Shown: in pieces, positions 19,359 to 27,914 of the stretch
Position numbering within the stretch: the stretch's first letter is position 1
How the letters are laid out: each line of letters begins with the position of its first letter
Source: Photobacterium proteolyticum
Lineage (GTDB): Bacteria > Pseudomonadota > Gammaproteobacteria > Enterobacterales > Vibrionaceae
NCBI RefSeq assembly: GCF_001939735.1
Contig: NZ_MJIL01000050.1
Span: forward strand, 1,258-65,257
Reading direction: 5' to 3'
DNA length: 64,000 bases
The notes under the pieces: generated by a model
Told to the model about the DNA's origin: nothing
Seen by the model: the letters and a program-made list of their open reading frames with translations, nothing else
The model's database searches: none
Program-made: the position numbers and the translations under genes

Positions 19359-20684
19359 TTATAGATCGAGGATGAGGATTTTGGAGCGGCGCTGAAAGTT
19401 ATACAGGGCCTTTTTGGCCACCGGTAGCTGGTCGACGCTGGACTCGTAGAATCCATGCTCACGGAACCAGTGCAGACTCCGGGTCGTCAGGACGAAAATA
19501 TGTTCCAGCCCTTGTTCCTTAGCCTGTTGGCGCAGCCTGCTCAGCAGCAGGCCTCCACGGTCGCCATCGCGGTAATCGGGATGAATGGCTACACAGGCCA
19601 TCTCGGCCATTTTCTCCTCGGCAAAAGGGTATAAGGCGGCGCAACCAATGATCAGGCTATCACGCTCGATAATGGTGAACTGCTCGATCTCCTGTTCGAG
19701 TTGCTCGCGGGAGCGACGTACCAGAATCCCGTCTTGCTCCAGCGGACGGATGAGTTCCAGGATCCCGCCGATATCGTCAATGCCGGCCCGGCGAACTTTC
19801 TCGGCACTGGCCATGACGATTTGTGTACCGATACCGTCAAAGGAGAACAGCTCCTGAATAAGGGCACCGTCTTCCTTGTAGCTGATCAGGTGGCTACGGG
19901 GAACACCGGCCCGGCAGGCGCTAATGGCGCCGCGGAGAAAGCGCCCGGTGCCGCTGTCGGCGGCATCGCGCTCGATGAGCTGCTGCAGGGCATGCTCGGC
20001 TTCGTTGGGAAGCATTTCGGAGGCAACGGTACCGTCATCTTCCAGCACCCCTTGTTCGGAACAGAAGCCGATAAGTTTATCGGCCTTCAGCTTAATAGCC
20101 AGCTGCGTGGCGACTTCCTCCGAAGTGAGGTTGAAGCACTCGCCGGTCACCGAGCTGGCGACCGGACCGAGCAGGACAATAGCCTGTTGATCCAGCTGGC
20201 GGTGAATGCCTTCAATATCGATTCGGCGTATCCGGCCGCTGTGGTGGTAGTCGATGCCGTCATCGATACCGAGTGGCTGAGCAATAATGAAATTGCCGCT
20301 GACTACATTGATTTGTGATCCCGCCATGGGCGTATTGTTGAGCCCCATGGAAAAGCGGGCGGTGATGTCGAGCTGTAACTGGCCGGCAGCCTGTTTCACC
20401 AGCTCTAGCGTATGCTCGTCTGTGATACGAACCCCTTTGTGGTAAGGGCTGGTCTCCCCCTGAGATTCCAGACGCTGGGATATTTGCGGGCGAGCACCAT
20501 AGACCACGACAATGCGTAGCCCCAGACTGTTTAATAACGCAATATCATTGACGATATGGGTAAAATTCTTGTGGGCAATGGCTTCGCCGCCCAGCATGAT
20601 AACTGTCGTCTTGCCGTAATGGGCATTCAGATACGGGGCGGATTGGCGAAATCCTTTGACTAGATCAGTACTTCTCAGCTTCAC
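19359..20684 (-). CDS. argA: N-acetylglutamate synthase
   Basis: A 441-residue ArgA (443 in E. coli), catalysing the first step of arginine synthesis: acetyl-CoA plus glutamate to N-acetylglutamate. Residues 1 to about 290 form an amino-acid-kinase-like domain ([30 protein letters not shown]) that binds arginine for feedback inhibition. The remainder is a GNAT acetyltransferase domain, with [20 protein letters not shown] as the acetyl-CoA loop. The start codon is GTG. A candidate ArgR operator lies about 70 bases upstream. The gene converges on recD, as in E. coli. Confidence 0.95.
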   Translation of the reverse strand: MKLRSTDLVKGFRQSAPYLNAHYGKTTVIMLGGEAIAHKNFTHIVNDIALLNSLGLRIVVVYGARPQISQRLESQGETSPYHKGVRITDEHTLELVKQAAGQLQLDITARFSMGLNNTPMAGSQINVVSGNFIIAQPLGIDDGIDYHHSGRIRRIDIEGIHRQLDQQAIVLLGPVASSVTGECFNLTSEEVATQLAIKLKADKLIGFCSEQGVLEDDGTVASEMLPNEAEHALQQLIERDAADSGTGRFLRGAISACRAGVPRSHLISYKEDGALIQELFSFDGIGTQIVMASAEKVRRAGIDDIGGILELIRPLEQDGILVRRSREQLEQEIEQFTIIERDSLIIGCAALYPFAEEKMAEMACVAIHPDYRDGDRGGLLLSRLRQQAKEQGLEHIFVLTTRSLHWFREHGFYESSVDQLPVAKKALYNFQRRSKILILDL

Positions 20685-20753
20685 GGTGATACATCCATGC
20701 CTGTTATTCGATGACTTGTCGGTTCGTTAACCTTGCCCCTTCTAAGCGGGCGT

Positions 20754-20771
20754 AATCAATAATTATGCAAA
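20754..20771. promoter_or_regulatory. candidate ArgR operator upstream of argA
   Basis: AATCAATAATTATGCAAA matches the 18-base ARG-box scheme (TGAAT, four A/T, ATTCA) at 8 of the 10 arm positions and has an AT-only centre. A convincing second tandem box is not visible, so this is only a candidate. Confidence 0.4.
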
Positions 20772-20934
20772 TATAGTGTCTAAATATCTGCTGAGATTCA
20801 AGAAGTACAGTCATTAACCGTTTCCGGCATTTTGGATACAAGATCCCGTTATTGAACATCTTGCCCAGCTTTTTTCCTGTCAACAGTTAATGGTGAGGTA
20901 TATTCATTACAAATAATAATAACTTATCGGCAAT

Positions 20935-21336
20935 ATGAATAAAGTTCAGTATAAAGTTATACCGTTCGCCTTGATGATGGCGGGGATCTTTGCCGGGCTG
21001 ATTTTTTCTGCGTTATTGGCTGTCGGTGCCATCGGCAGCGAGATACTTGAGGATGAGCCTGTTATCAACATCCATGGTGTCTGGGTCGAACAGGGTGTGG
21101 CCTCCTATATGGCAGATCGCTTTGAACTCCGCTCAGAGGGGGTGTTTGTTGATGGACGCCTGGTGAATACTCGCTATGAGTGGGATGGTATGACATTGAC
21201 TTATCGTCGTGGCGAAGATATCTATATCTATACTTATTTGTCTGATCAGTTTGTGCGACAACAGCCAGCCCACTACATATCCTCTTTTTCTCGCGAAGGT
21301 ACCCGAGATGCCTTGCGTGATGCTACATTGGATTAA
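20935..21336 (+). CDS. DUF2850-like membrane-anchored protein
   Basis: A 133-residue protein with one N-terminal membrane helix (about residues 10-34) and a periplasmic-looking beta-rich domain containing the run HGVWVEQGVASYMADRFEL and a DGRLVNTRYEWDG segment. I recall this as the DUF2850 family found mainly in Vibrionaceae; no function is known. It sits between argA (divergent) and mltA, where E. coli has amiC. It may be expressed with mltA, although 144 bases separate them. Confidence 0.6.
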   Translation: MNKVQYKVIPFALMMAGIFAGLIFSALLAVGAIGSEILEDEPVINIHGVWVEQGVASYMADRFELRSEGVFVDGRLVNTRYEWDGMTLTYRRGEDIYIYTYLSDQFVRQQPAHYISSFSREGTRDALRDATLD

Positions 21337-21480
21337 TTGCTTTTTCCTTTCTATTTTCGATAAAAAACAAAGCGCTGACATAGCGGCCTACATATTTTGT
21401 AAACTATCGTGACTTTAATGCTTTGATCGCTTTAGGCATACTTGGCGACAGTGCTTCATATTATTTGGTAGGTCTTTACC

Positions 21481-22575
21481 GTGTTTCGTAACGCAACAAT
21501 TGCAATGTTAATTATTGGTTTGGCTGGATGTGCCAAGCCGACTGATCGGGGTCAGCAGTATCTGGATGGCAGCTTTGACGAGGTACTTAATCAGGTACCG
21601 GTGGTAGAGTCCGATAAAGCCAGGGACTACAGCCAGTTCAGCCAGCAGATGATACTGGTTACCGATCGCTCGCCATCAATGGCGGGGCGCTATCAGGATC
21701 TGTATCGCCAGGTTGAAAGCTGGGTTGAGCAGGGCGGAGACCCGGCACAACTGGGAAACTACGGTATTCAGACGGCCCAGATGGGCGGGGGAGACAGTTA
21801 CGGCAATGTGATGTTCACCGGGTATTTTTCGCCGGTGATCGAGCTTCGCCATGAGCAGGATGAGACTTTCCGCTATCCGGTGTATGCAATGCCGACATGT
21901 GAGGAAGCGTGTCCGACCCGCGCTGAGATCTATGCCGGTGCCCTGCAGGGACAGGGGCTTGAGCTGGGATATAGCGCATCGATGCTGGATATCTTCATGA
22001 TGGAGGTTCAGGGCAGTGGCTTTGTTCATTATGACGACAATGATCAGCTTCAGTATTTTGCCTACAACGGCAAGAACGGTCATCCCTATGTCAGTATCGG
22101 TAAGGTGTTGATTGAGCAGGGTGAAGTGCCACGCGATAAAATGTCGCTGAAGGCCATTGATGAGTGGGTCAAGCTGCAGGATGAAGAGACGGTACGTGAG
22201 CTGCTGGAACAAAACCCGTCTTATGTGTTCTTCAAACCGCAGGATAACCTGGATGTTATGGGAACGGCCGGTATTCCGTTGCAGGCTCACGCCTCGGTAG
22301 CGGCGGATCGGGACTACCTGCCAATGGGCAGTGTATTGCTGGCTGAGGTGCCGCAGCTGGACAGTGAGGGGAACTGGAACGGACAGCATGTGCTTAAATT
22401 ATTAATAGCACTGGATACTGGCGGCGCAGTGAAGAAGAACCACCTCGATCTTTACCACGGCATGGGTACTCAGGCGGGTATTGATGCCGGGCACTACAAG
22501 CACTTTGGCCGGGTTTGGAAACTGGATCTGCAGGAAAGTGCGGTGGAGTCGCCAAGCTTGTCTGTTGAGCAGTAG
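21481..22575 (+). CDS. mltA: membrane-bound lytic murein transglycosylase A
   Basis: MltA cleaves the MurNAc-GlcNAc bond of peptidoglycan to give 1,6-anhydroMurNAc ends and is anchored in the outer membrane as a lipoprotein. The 364-residue product starts at GTG and has a lipobox IGLAGC with Cys17. The N-terminal MltA domain contains FTGYFSPVIELR and VQGSGFVHY. The C-terminal 3D domain shows ALDTGGAVKKNHLDLYHGMG, which includes the Asp residues that give the domain its name. It lies upstream of tcdA, as in E. coli. Confidence 0.94.
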   Translation: MFRNATIAMLIIGLAGCAKPTDRGQQYLDGSFDEVLNQVPVVESDKARDYSQFSQQMILVTDRSPSMAGRYQDLYRQVESWVEQGGDPAQLGNYGIQTAQMGGGDSYGNVMFTGYFSPVIELRHEQDETFRYPVYAMPTCEEACPTRAEIYAGALQGQGLELGYSASMLDIFMMEVQGSGFVHYDDNDQLQYFAYNGKNGHPYVSIGKVLIEQGEVPRDKMSLKAIDEWVKLQDEETVRELLEQNPSYVFFKPQDNLDVMGTAGIPLQAHASVAADRDYLPMGSVLLAEVPQLDSEGNWNGQHVLKLLIALDTGGAVKKNHLDLYHGMGTQAGIDAGHYKHFGRVWKLDLQESAVESPSLSVEQ

Positions 22576-22625
22576 CCTTATCGTCTGAGCAGCGGCCTTA
22601 TCGTCCGGCTGGACAATTGTAACCA

Positions 22626-22649
22626 GAGCGCGTATAAAACGCGCTCATT
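22626..22649 (+). terminator. terminator-like hairpin after mltA
   Basis: GAGCGCGT (22626-22633), loop ATAAA, ACGCGCTC (22639-22646), then ATTCTTT. An 8-bp GC-rich stem with a modest T tract, 50 bases past the mltA stop. Confidence 0.55.
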
Positions 22650-22686
22650 CTTTATCTGAACGACCCATAGCTAGTAGTGAAAACAT

Positions 22687-23496
22687 ATGCGTGAATTAGA
22701 TACTCCGGCTTCTGACAACTATAACCAGCGATTTGGCGGTACCCGCCGTTTATATGGCAATAGCGAGGTAGAGATACTGCGTGCTGCCCATGTGTGTGTT
22801 ATCGGTATCGGCGGTGTCGGTTCATGGGCTGCCGAGGCATTGGCCCGGTCGGGAATTGGCGAGCTGACGCTGATTGATATGGATGATGTCTGTGTGACCA
22901 ATATCAATCGCCAGATCCATGCGATGACAGGCACGGTCGGTCAGAGCAAAATCGAGGTAATGGCTGAGAGGATCAAGCTGATTAACCCGGAATGCAAGGT
23001 TAACCTGATTGATGATTTTATTACCCCGGACAATATCCGCGAGTACATTGACGGTCGCTTTGATTACATCCTTGATGCCATCGACAGCATGAAGCCAAAG
23101 GCGGCATTGCTGGCATACTGCAAGAGCAATAAATTCAAGGTGATCACTACTGGCGGCGCGGGCGGTCAGATTGACCCGACCCAGATTCAAATCACCGATC
23201 TTACCAAAACGATTCAGGACCCGCTGGCGAAGAAATTGCGTGACACCCTGCGCCGTCACCATAACTTCCCGAAGAACCCGAAGCGAAAATTTGGTATCGA
23301 CTGTGTGTTCTCGACCGAGCAGCTTAAGTATCCTCAGGCCGACGGCTCGGTATGTAATGTTAAGGCGTCGGCAGAAGGCCCGAAACGTATGGATTGTGCC
23401 AGTGGTTTTGGTGCCGCAACCATGGTGACGGCAACCTTTGGTTTTGTTGCCGTGTCCCGTATCCTGCAAAAGCTGATAGAGAAACACTCAAAGTAG
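22687..23496 (+). CDS. tcdA: tRNA threonylcarbamoyladenosine dehydratase
   Basis: TcdA (CsdL) converts t6A37 in ANN-decoding tRNAs to the cyclic ct6A form, using ATP. The 269-residue protein is an E1/MoeB-ThiF-like Rossmann enzyme with the nucleotide-binding motif GIGGVGSWAAEALA beginning at residue 40, then ELTLIDMDDVCVTNINRQ. The later segment CDFS-type E1 cysteine region is replaced by the TcdA-specific RRHHNFPKNPKRKFGI. It converges on csdE and csdA, whose products supply sulfur transfer linked to this modification in E. coli. Confidence 0.93.
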   Translation: MRELDTPASDNYNQRFGGTRRLYGNSEVEILRAAHVCVIGIGGVGSWAAEALARSGIGELTLIDMDDVCVTNINRQIHAMTGTVGQSKIEVMAERIKLINPECKVNLIDDFITPDNIREYIDGRFDYILDAIDSMKPKAALLAYCKSNKFKVITTGGAGGQIDPTQIQITDLTKTIQDPLAKKLRDTLRRHHNFPKNPKRKFGIDCVFSTEQLKYPQADGSVCNVKASAEGPKRMDCASGFGAATMVTATFGFVAVSRILQKLIEKHSK

Positions 23497-23541
23497 CGCT
23501 AACCCCCTCCCAGCCACCCCCTTGAAAAGAGGGGAGGAGCT
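23497..23541. repeat. REP-like extragenic palindrome
   Basis: A C-rich arm (CCCCCTCCCAGCCACCCCCTT) meets a G-rich arm (AAGAGGGGAGGAGC) to form an imperfect stem-loop directly after tcdA. The composition is unlike the neighbouring genes and resembles the short dispersed palindromes seen in many proteobacteria. Only one copy is in this window. Confidence 0.45.
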
Positions 23542-23577
23542 GCACGTTTGATCAACTATTGCTGTAGCGACAAATAA

Positions 23578-23605
23578 AAAACGAGAGCCTTGGCTCTCGC
23601 TTTTT
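23578..23605. terminator. bidirectional terminator between tcdA and csdE
   Basis: CGAGAGCC (23582-23589) and GGCTCTCG (23592-23599), with a TT loop, have A's on the left and six T's on the right. It serves both converging genes. Confidence 0.85.
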
Positions 23606-23618
23606 TGAACGCATCTAT

Positions 23619-24047
23619 TTATGCATCAGCCAGTGATTTTATCTGCTCGACGATAGCCTTCAGGCCGTTGCCCCGCGACGGGCTGAGATGCGCCATTAAC
23701 CCCAAGCTGTCAAAATAACCGTCGATATTAAACGCCCGAATTTCTGCCGCTGTCTTTCCCTCGTAGGCCGCCAGTACCAGGGTGATCAGCCCGCGGACGA
23801 TCCTTGCATCGGAATCTGCCGCGAAGTGAAAAACACCTTCATCTTGCTGGTGGGCCAACCACACCTGGCTTTCGCAGCCGCTGACTTTGAGCTGATCCTG
23901 TTTAAGCTCTTCAGGTAATGCGGGCAGCTTTTTACCGAGCTGAATGACGTTACGGTACCTGTCTTCCCAGCCTTTCGCTGCCTGCATCTGGGCAACGATA
24001 GCTTCGGAGGTAATGTCGGTGCCAAAAGGATGGGCGGGTAGTGTCAT
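23619..24047 (-). CDS. csdE: sulfur acceptor protein CsdE (SufE family)
   Basis: A 142-residue SufE-type protein that takes the persulfide sulfur from CsdA. The acceptor is Cys58 in VSGCESQVW; the conserved R-x-x-R-G-L-x-x-L and L-S-P-S-R-G-N-G motifs follow. The start codon at 24045-24047 is preceded by TAGGAG, whose first two bases are the target-site TA at the left end of the inserted element. The csdA gene lies upstream in the same orientation but is separated by that 264-base element. Confidence 0.93.
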   Translation of the reverse strand: MTLPAHPFGTDITSEAIVAQMQAAKGWEDRYRNVIQLGKKLPALPEELKQDQLKVSGCESQVWLAHQQDEGVFHFAADSDARIVRGLITLVLAAYEGKTAAEIRAFNIDGYFDSLGLMAHLSPSRGNGLKAIVEQIKSLADA

Positions 24048-24059
24048 CGGTTTCTCCTA

Positions 24060-24323
24060 GGGTCTGTTGATCTTTCAGCGCCACACCTGTAGAGCCTAAA
24101 AAGGCTTACAGGCAAGGCACGAAGAATGCGGTTTAGCTCGCTAAATAAGTTCTGAGTAACGCAGAATGAAGCTATTTTAGCCTCTACCCAAAGGGCTGGG
24201 ACTATTTTTCCCGCTAGCTGCGTTGTCGGAATATCAATATAGATGGCTATGATTGAATACCTCCGCCTTGTTATCGTAAAAAATCGCCTCCAGCAGGAAA
24301 GGTGATGAAAGGTCAACAGACCC
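24060..24323. mobile_element. MITE-like element between csdA and csdE
   Basis: The 264-base segment begins GGGTCTGTTGATCTTTC (24060-24076) and ends GAAAGGTCAACAGACCC (24307-24323), which are reverse complements at 16 of 17 positions. Both ends are flanked by TA (24058-24059 and 24324-24325), the duplication expected from a TA-targeting transposase. No transposase gene is inside; a 90-codon open frame across it has no protein-like features. It is therefore a non-autonomous miniature inverted-repeat element. The parent family cannot be named from this copy. Confidence 0.75.
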
Positions 24324-25543
24324 TATAGCATGCTGCAGGCTTTGTGCAACGCAGCAATAAAGCGTTCAACATCTTGTTCGGTATTGTACAGGGCCAGCGA
24401 GACACGCAGGGTGCCCGTTAGTCCCAGGGCATCCAGCATCGGGTGGGCGCAGTGATGGCCGGCCCGCAGCGCGACACCCTGTTGGTCAAGCAGGGTAGCA
24501 ATATCCTGGTGGTGTACCCCGTCGACGACAAAGGAAAATAGACTGGCATCGGGCTGAAGTCCGACAACTCTCAGATCTTCGATGTCTTTAATTCCTTCCA
24601 GTGCCTGTTGGCGGAGCTGGTGGATATGATGCTCGGCGGCGTGGTGATCCAGTGTGCCCAGCCAATCAATGGCTGCCGCCAGCGCCAGGCTCCCGGCAAC
24701 ATTGGGGGTACCGGCCTCGAATTTTCCCGGCAGGGCAGAGAAAGTGGTGCCCTCGAAGGAGACTTTCTCTACCATTTTTCCGCCGCCGTGCCAGGGAGGC
24801 ATGGCCTCTAGCAGGGTTTTCTTGCCGTACAGGACCCCGATGCCTGCCGGGGCAAATATCTTATGACCGGAAAACACATAGAAATCGGCATTGAGTGCCT
24901 GGACATCGACTTTCTCGTGCGCCACTGCCTGGGCACCGTCAATAACAGTGACGGCACCATGCTGGTGGGCGGCAGCAATCATTTCTTCAATTGGGTTGCG
25001 GGTACCTGTCACATTGGTGATATGGGCCACCGCAACTATTTTGGTCTGGCTGCCGAGGCGCTGATGGAATGCATCCATATCGAGGCGGCAATCAGCTGTC
25101 ATCGGGATCTTGACGACCTTGGCACCGGTTTGTTCGGCGACAATTTGCCAGGGTACGATATTGGCGTGGTGTTCCAGCTCGCTGACCAGGATCTCATCTC
25201 CCGGTTCGAGGGTCTGGCGGGCATAGGTCTGGGCGATGAGGTTCAGCGCCTCGGTGGCGCCCCGGGTCCAGATGATTTCTTTATGATGTTCGGCGTTGAT
25301 GAATTGTTGTACGGTTGAACGAGCGTGCTCAAACTGTGCGGTCGCCGCCGCGGTGAGGGTATGACTGCCGCGGTGGACGTTGGCATTGTGACCACTGTAA
25401 TACTGCTGAATCGTCTCGATAACAATCTTGGGTTTCTGCGTCGTTGCCGCGCTGTCGAGATAGACAAGGGGCTGACCGTTGCAGTCTTGGGCCAGTGCCG
25501 GAAACTGTTGGCGAATCTGGTTGATATCAAATTGAGCAGTCAT
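24323..25543 (-). CDS. csdA: cysteine desulfurase CsdA
   Basis: A 406-residue PLP enzyme (class V aminotransferase fold, SufS/CsdA group) that removes sulfur from cysteine as a persulfide and hands it to CsdE. The PLP lysine is Lys228 in SGHKIFAPAG, the active-site Cys365 lies in RAGHHCAHP, and the N-terminal YLDSAATTQKP is typical. The stop codon TAG is made from the TA target site plus the first G of the inserted element's end, so the coding sequence was not shortened by the insertion. Confidence 0.94.
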   Translation of the reverse strand: MTAQFDINQIRQQFPALAQDCNGQPLVYLDSAATTQKPKIVIETIQQYYSGHNANVHRGSHTLTAAATAQFEHARSTVQQFINAEHHKEIIWTRGATEALNLIAQTYARQTLEPGDEILVSELEHHANIVPWQIVAEQTGAKVVKIPMTADCRLDMDAFHQRLGSQTKIVAVAHITNVTGTRNPIEEMIAAAHQHGAVTVIDGAQAVAHEKVDVQALNADFYVFSGHKIFAPAGIGVLYGKKTLLEAMPPWHGGGKMVEKVSFEGTTFSALPGKFEAGTPNVAGSLALAAAIDWLGTLDHHAAEHHIHQLRQQALEGIKDIEDLRVVGLQPDASLFSFVVDGVHHQDIATLLDQQGVALRAGHHCAHPMLDALGLTGTLRVSLALYNTEQDVERFIAALHKACSML

Positions 25544-25662
25544 GGTGAGTCACATTGCGAAATAGAAGGAGGCGATCATGCCATTATTTGCCGTAAGCGC
25601 AAGGATTAAGCTTAATTATAATGGTACTGCATCGGCGGGGGAAATTGAGCGTAAAAATCGAG

Positions 25663-25855
25663 GTAAAAAAAAGCACTGCGTTGGGGCGCAGTGCTAACAA
25701 TAAACTTTGACAGACAGGTCAAAAATACAGGAAGTAAAATTGGTAGATTGACTACCTGTCCGGCACAACCCGGACAATATGCAAACACAACATCGCAACA
25801 ATGAATGAGACTTAACTGCCTGAGAGCAAAAAATCAAACCTCCCTCACCGTTGCG
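25663..25855 (-). ncRNA. gcvB: GcvB small RNA
   Basis: GcvB is an Hfq-dependent sRNA that represses many amino-acid and peptide transporter mRNAs. On the minus strand the GT-rich R1 core GTTGCGATGTTGTGTTTGCA, the second conserved block ACTTCCTGTA followed by ACCTGTCTGTC, and a terminator hairpin AGCACTGCG/CGCAGTGCT plus eight T's all match E. coli GcvB in order. It is divergent from gcvA, as in E. coli. The promoter reads TTGTTC (25885-25890), 17 bases, TATGAT (25862-25867), giving a start near 25855. The exact 5' end is estimated. Confidence 0.9.
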
Positions 25856-25861
25856 TAGCAA

Positions 25862-25905
25862 ATCATATGGTTTATGTAGCACTTGAACAATGGACAATTT
25901 ATAAT
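25862..25905. promoter_or_regulatory. overlapping divergent promoters of gcvB and gcvA
   Basis: The gcvB promoter (minus) is TTGTTC at 25885-25890 and TATGAT at 25862-25867, spacing 17. The gcvA promoter (plus) is read as TAGCAC at 25877-25882 and TATAAT at 25900-25905, spacing 17. The two overlap, so polymerase or GcvA bound here could affect both, in keeping with GcvA autoregulation and gcvB activation in E. coli. Confidence 0.6.
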
Positions 25906-25938
25906 GTTTAGCATAAAAAAAACTAATGCAGGAAGACT

Positions 25939-26847
25939 ATGTCGAGACGTTTACCGCCCCTAAACTCATTGAAAGTGTTCGAAGCTGCGGCCAGACACCT
26001 GAGTTTTACCCGTGCAGCCGAAGAGTTATTTGTCACACAAGCTGCTGTAAGCCACCAAATTAAAGCCCTCGAAGAATTTTTGGGGCTCAAATTATTTCGC
26101 CGGAGAAACCGTTCCTTACTGCTGACCGAAGAAGGTCAAAGCTATTTCCTCGACATCAAAGACATCTTTTCTGCAATCTCAGATGCCACTGATAAGGTCT
26201 TGGAACGCGGCGCAAAAGGAGCGTTAACCATTAGTTTACCTCCTAGTTTTGCGATTCAGTGGCTGGTGCCGAGACTGGCGGACTTTAACGAACAGCATCC
26301 GGATATCGATGTTCGGATCAAGGCCGTTGATCTGGATGAAGGCTCCCTGACCGATGATGTGGATGTAGCCATCTACTATGGCCGGGGAAACTGGCAGGGA
26401 CTGCGAGCCGATAAGCTTTACCAGGAGTTCTTGCTGCCTGTGTGTTCGCCGATGTTACTGGCGGGGTCCAAGCCGCTGCGTACCTTGACTGATTTGCAGT
26501 TCCACACCTTGCTGCATGATACCTCGCGCAAGGAGTGGAAGAATTTCGTCCGCCACCATGAAATTGTCGGGACCAATGTCAATCAGGGGCCGATCTTCAG
26601 CCACTCGACCATGGTATTGCAGGCTGCCGTTCACGGTCAGGGTATAGCTCTGGGCAACAACGTATTGGCTCAGCCGGAGCTGGAAGCTGGCCGTCTGGTG
26701 TGCCCGTTTGACGAAGTATTGATGAGCAAGAACGCCTTCTATCTGGTATGCCAGGAGAAACAGGCAGAAACTGGCCGTATCCAGATATTCCGAGACTGGG
26801 TGTTGGCCAAGGCTGCACGTGAGCAGGAGGATATGCCTGATGTCTGA
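25939..26847 (+). CDS. gcvA: glycine cleavage regulator GcvA (LysR family)
   Basis: A 302-residue LysR-type regulator. The N-terminus RRLPPLNSLKVFEAAARHLS and the following SFTRAAEELFVTQAAVSHQ match GcvA. GcvA activates the glycine cleavage operon when glycine is present and activates gcvB transcription. The assignment is reinforced by the divergent gcvB. The stop overlaps the start of the next gene by 8 bases, so gcvA heads a four-gene run: gcvA, hydrolase, ygdD, rlmM. Confidence 0.92.
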   Translation: MSRRLPPLNSLKVFEAAARHLSFTRAAEELFVTQAAVSHQIKALEEFLGLKLFRRRNRSLLLTEEGQSYFLDIKDIFSAISDATDKVLERGAKGALTISLPPSFAIQWLVPRLADFNEQHPDIDVRIKAVDLDEGSLTDDVDVAIYYGRGNWQGLRADKLYQEFLLPVCSPMLLAGSKPLRTLTDLQFHTLLHDTSRKEWKNFVRHHEIVGTNVNQGPIFSHSTMVLQAAVHGQGIALGNNVLAQPELEAGRLVCPFDEVLMSKNAFYLVCQEKQAETGRIQIFRDWVLAKAAREQEDMPDV

Positions 26848-27526
26848 TACGCCAGTGTTGCCGGAATACCTGGTCAACGAGCCGGAAAGCGGTGAGGCCG
26901 TAGCCACGTTTTTGTTTGCCCATGGTGCCGGGGCCGGGATGGATCATGAGTTCATGACGGCAATTGCCGAGGGCCTGTCTCAACAGGAGATCCGGGTGGT
27001 ACGGTTTGACTTTCCGTATATGGTCAAACGCCGGGAAGACGGCAAGAAACGCCCGCCGGATCGCCAGCCCAAGCTGTTGCTCGATTTTCAGCGCCATATT
27101 GATGCTTTTGCTGATGGCAAGCTGGTGATTGGCGGCAAGTCTATGGGCGGGCGGATGGCCAGTATCATGGTCAGTGATGTCGCGCCGCAATCGCCGGGTG
27201 TCGAAAACTGTGCGGCGAAAGTACAGGGTGTAGCCTGCCTGGGCTTTCCTTTTCACCCGCCGGGCAAGCCAGAAAACTATCGTGGCGAGCACCTGAAAGA
27301 GGCTGTTTTGCCGACACTCATCCTGCAGGGAGAGCGCGATACGTTCGGCACCCGGGCGGAAGTTGAAGGCTGGAAATATGCCGATTCGGTGTCGGTCGAG
27401 TTTCTCCCTGATGGTGATCATAGCTTTAAACCAAGAAAAGCATCAGGCCATACCGAGCAGCAAAACAGGGATCGGACCGTGGCATTGCTGGCGGCGTTTA
27501 TCAAGGAGTGTGTACATGCAACCTAG
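26840..27526 (+). CDS. alpha/beta hydrolase, KANL3/Tex30-like family
   Basis: A 228-residue alpha/beta hydrolase of the dienelactone-hydrolase-like KANL3/Tex30 group. The oxyanion-side motif FLFAHGAGAGMDHEFM is near residues 28-43, the nucleophile elbow GKSMGGRMAS near residues 100-109, and the late catalytic His lies in LPDGDHSFKPRK. Start at 26840 has GGAGG upstream and overlaps gcvA by 8 bases. In E. coli gcvA is followed directly by ygdD, so this gene is an insertion into that conserved run. The substrate is unknown. Confidence 0.8.
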   Translation: MSDTPVLPEYLVNEPESGEAVATFLFAHGAGAGMDHEFMTAIAEGLSQQEIRVVRFDFPYMVKRREDGKKRPPDRQPKLLLDFQRHIDAFADGKLVIGGKSMGGRMASIMVSDVAPQSPGVENCAAKVQGVACLGFPFHPPGKPENYRGEHLKEAVLPTLILQGERDTFGTRAEVEGWKYADSVSVEFLPDGDHSFKPRKASGHTEQQNRDRTVALLAAFIKECVHAT

Positions 27527-27905
27527 CCATTCGTTGCCAAGAATCATCTTACTTTTCGCGACGTTAAGTGGTGCTGTTGTGGTGGCGCTGGGGGCGTTTG
27601 CGGCGCATGGCTTAAAAGCACAGCTGGCGCCGTACCTGCTGGACGTGTTTAAAACCGGTGTTCAATATCAGGCCTGGCATAGTCTGGCCTTGCTGGGTTG
27701 TGGAATCTGGGCACGCATTATGCCGACAAAAGCGGTATTATACGCAGCCCTGTTTTTTGCAGTGGGTATTTTGCTCTTCAGCGGTAGCCTGTATGCGTTG
27801 GCGCTGACGGGGATCAAATGGTTCGGCCCCATCACGCCAATGGGGGGCATATGTTTTATTATTGGCTGGGTAGCGCTTGCAGTCGCTGCCTGGCGCTCAG
27901 CTTGA
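27516..27905 (+). CDS. ygdD: DUF423 membrane protein YgdD
   Basis: A 129-residue inner-membrane protein with four hydrophobic helices, of the DUF423 (YgdD/YwdK) family; the helix 1-2 segment LGAFAAHGLK is the family hallmark. Function unknown. AAGGAG lies 7 bases before the ATG at 27516, and the start overlaps the hydrolase stop by 11 bases. Its place between gcvA and rlmM matches E. coli. Confidence 0.88.
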   Translation: MQPSHSLPRIILLFATLSGAVVVALGAFAAHGLKAQLAPYLLDVFKTGVQYQAWHSLALLGCGIWARIMPTKAVLYAALFFAVGILLFSGSLYALALTGIKWFGPITPMGGICFIIGWVALAVAAWRSA

Positions 27906-27914
27906 GGGTTCAAA

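Noticed and set aside
23497..23541. C-rich/G-rich palindrome as an insertion sequence end
   Set aside because: No matching second end or transposase nearby; a short dispersed palindrome fits better.
24044..24316. 90-codon minus-strand frame between csdE and csdA
   Set aside because: It lies within the inverted-repeat element, ends inside csdE's start region and has no recognisable motif or ribosome site.
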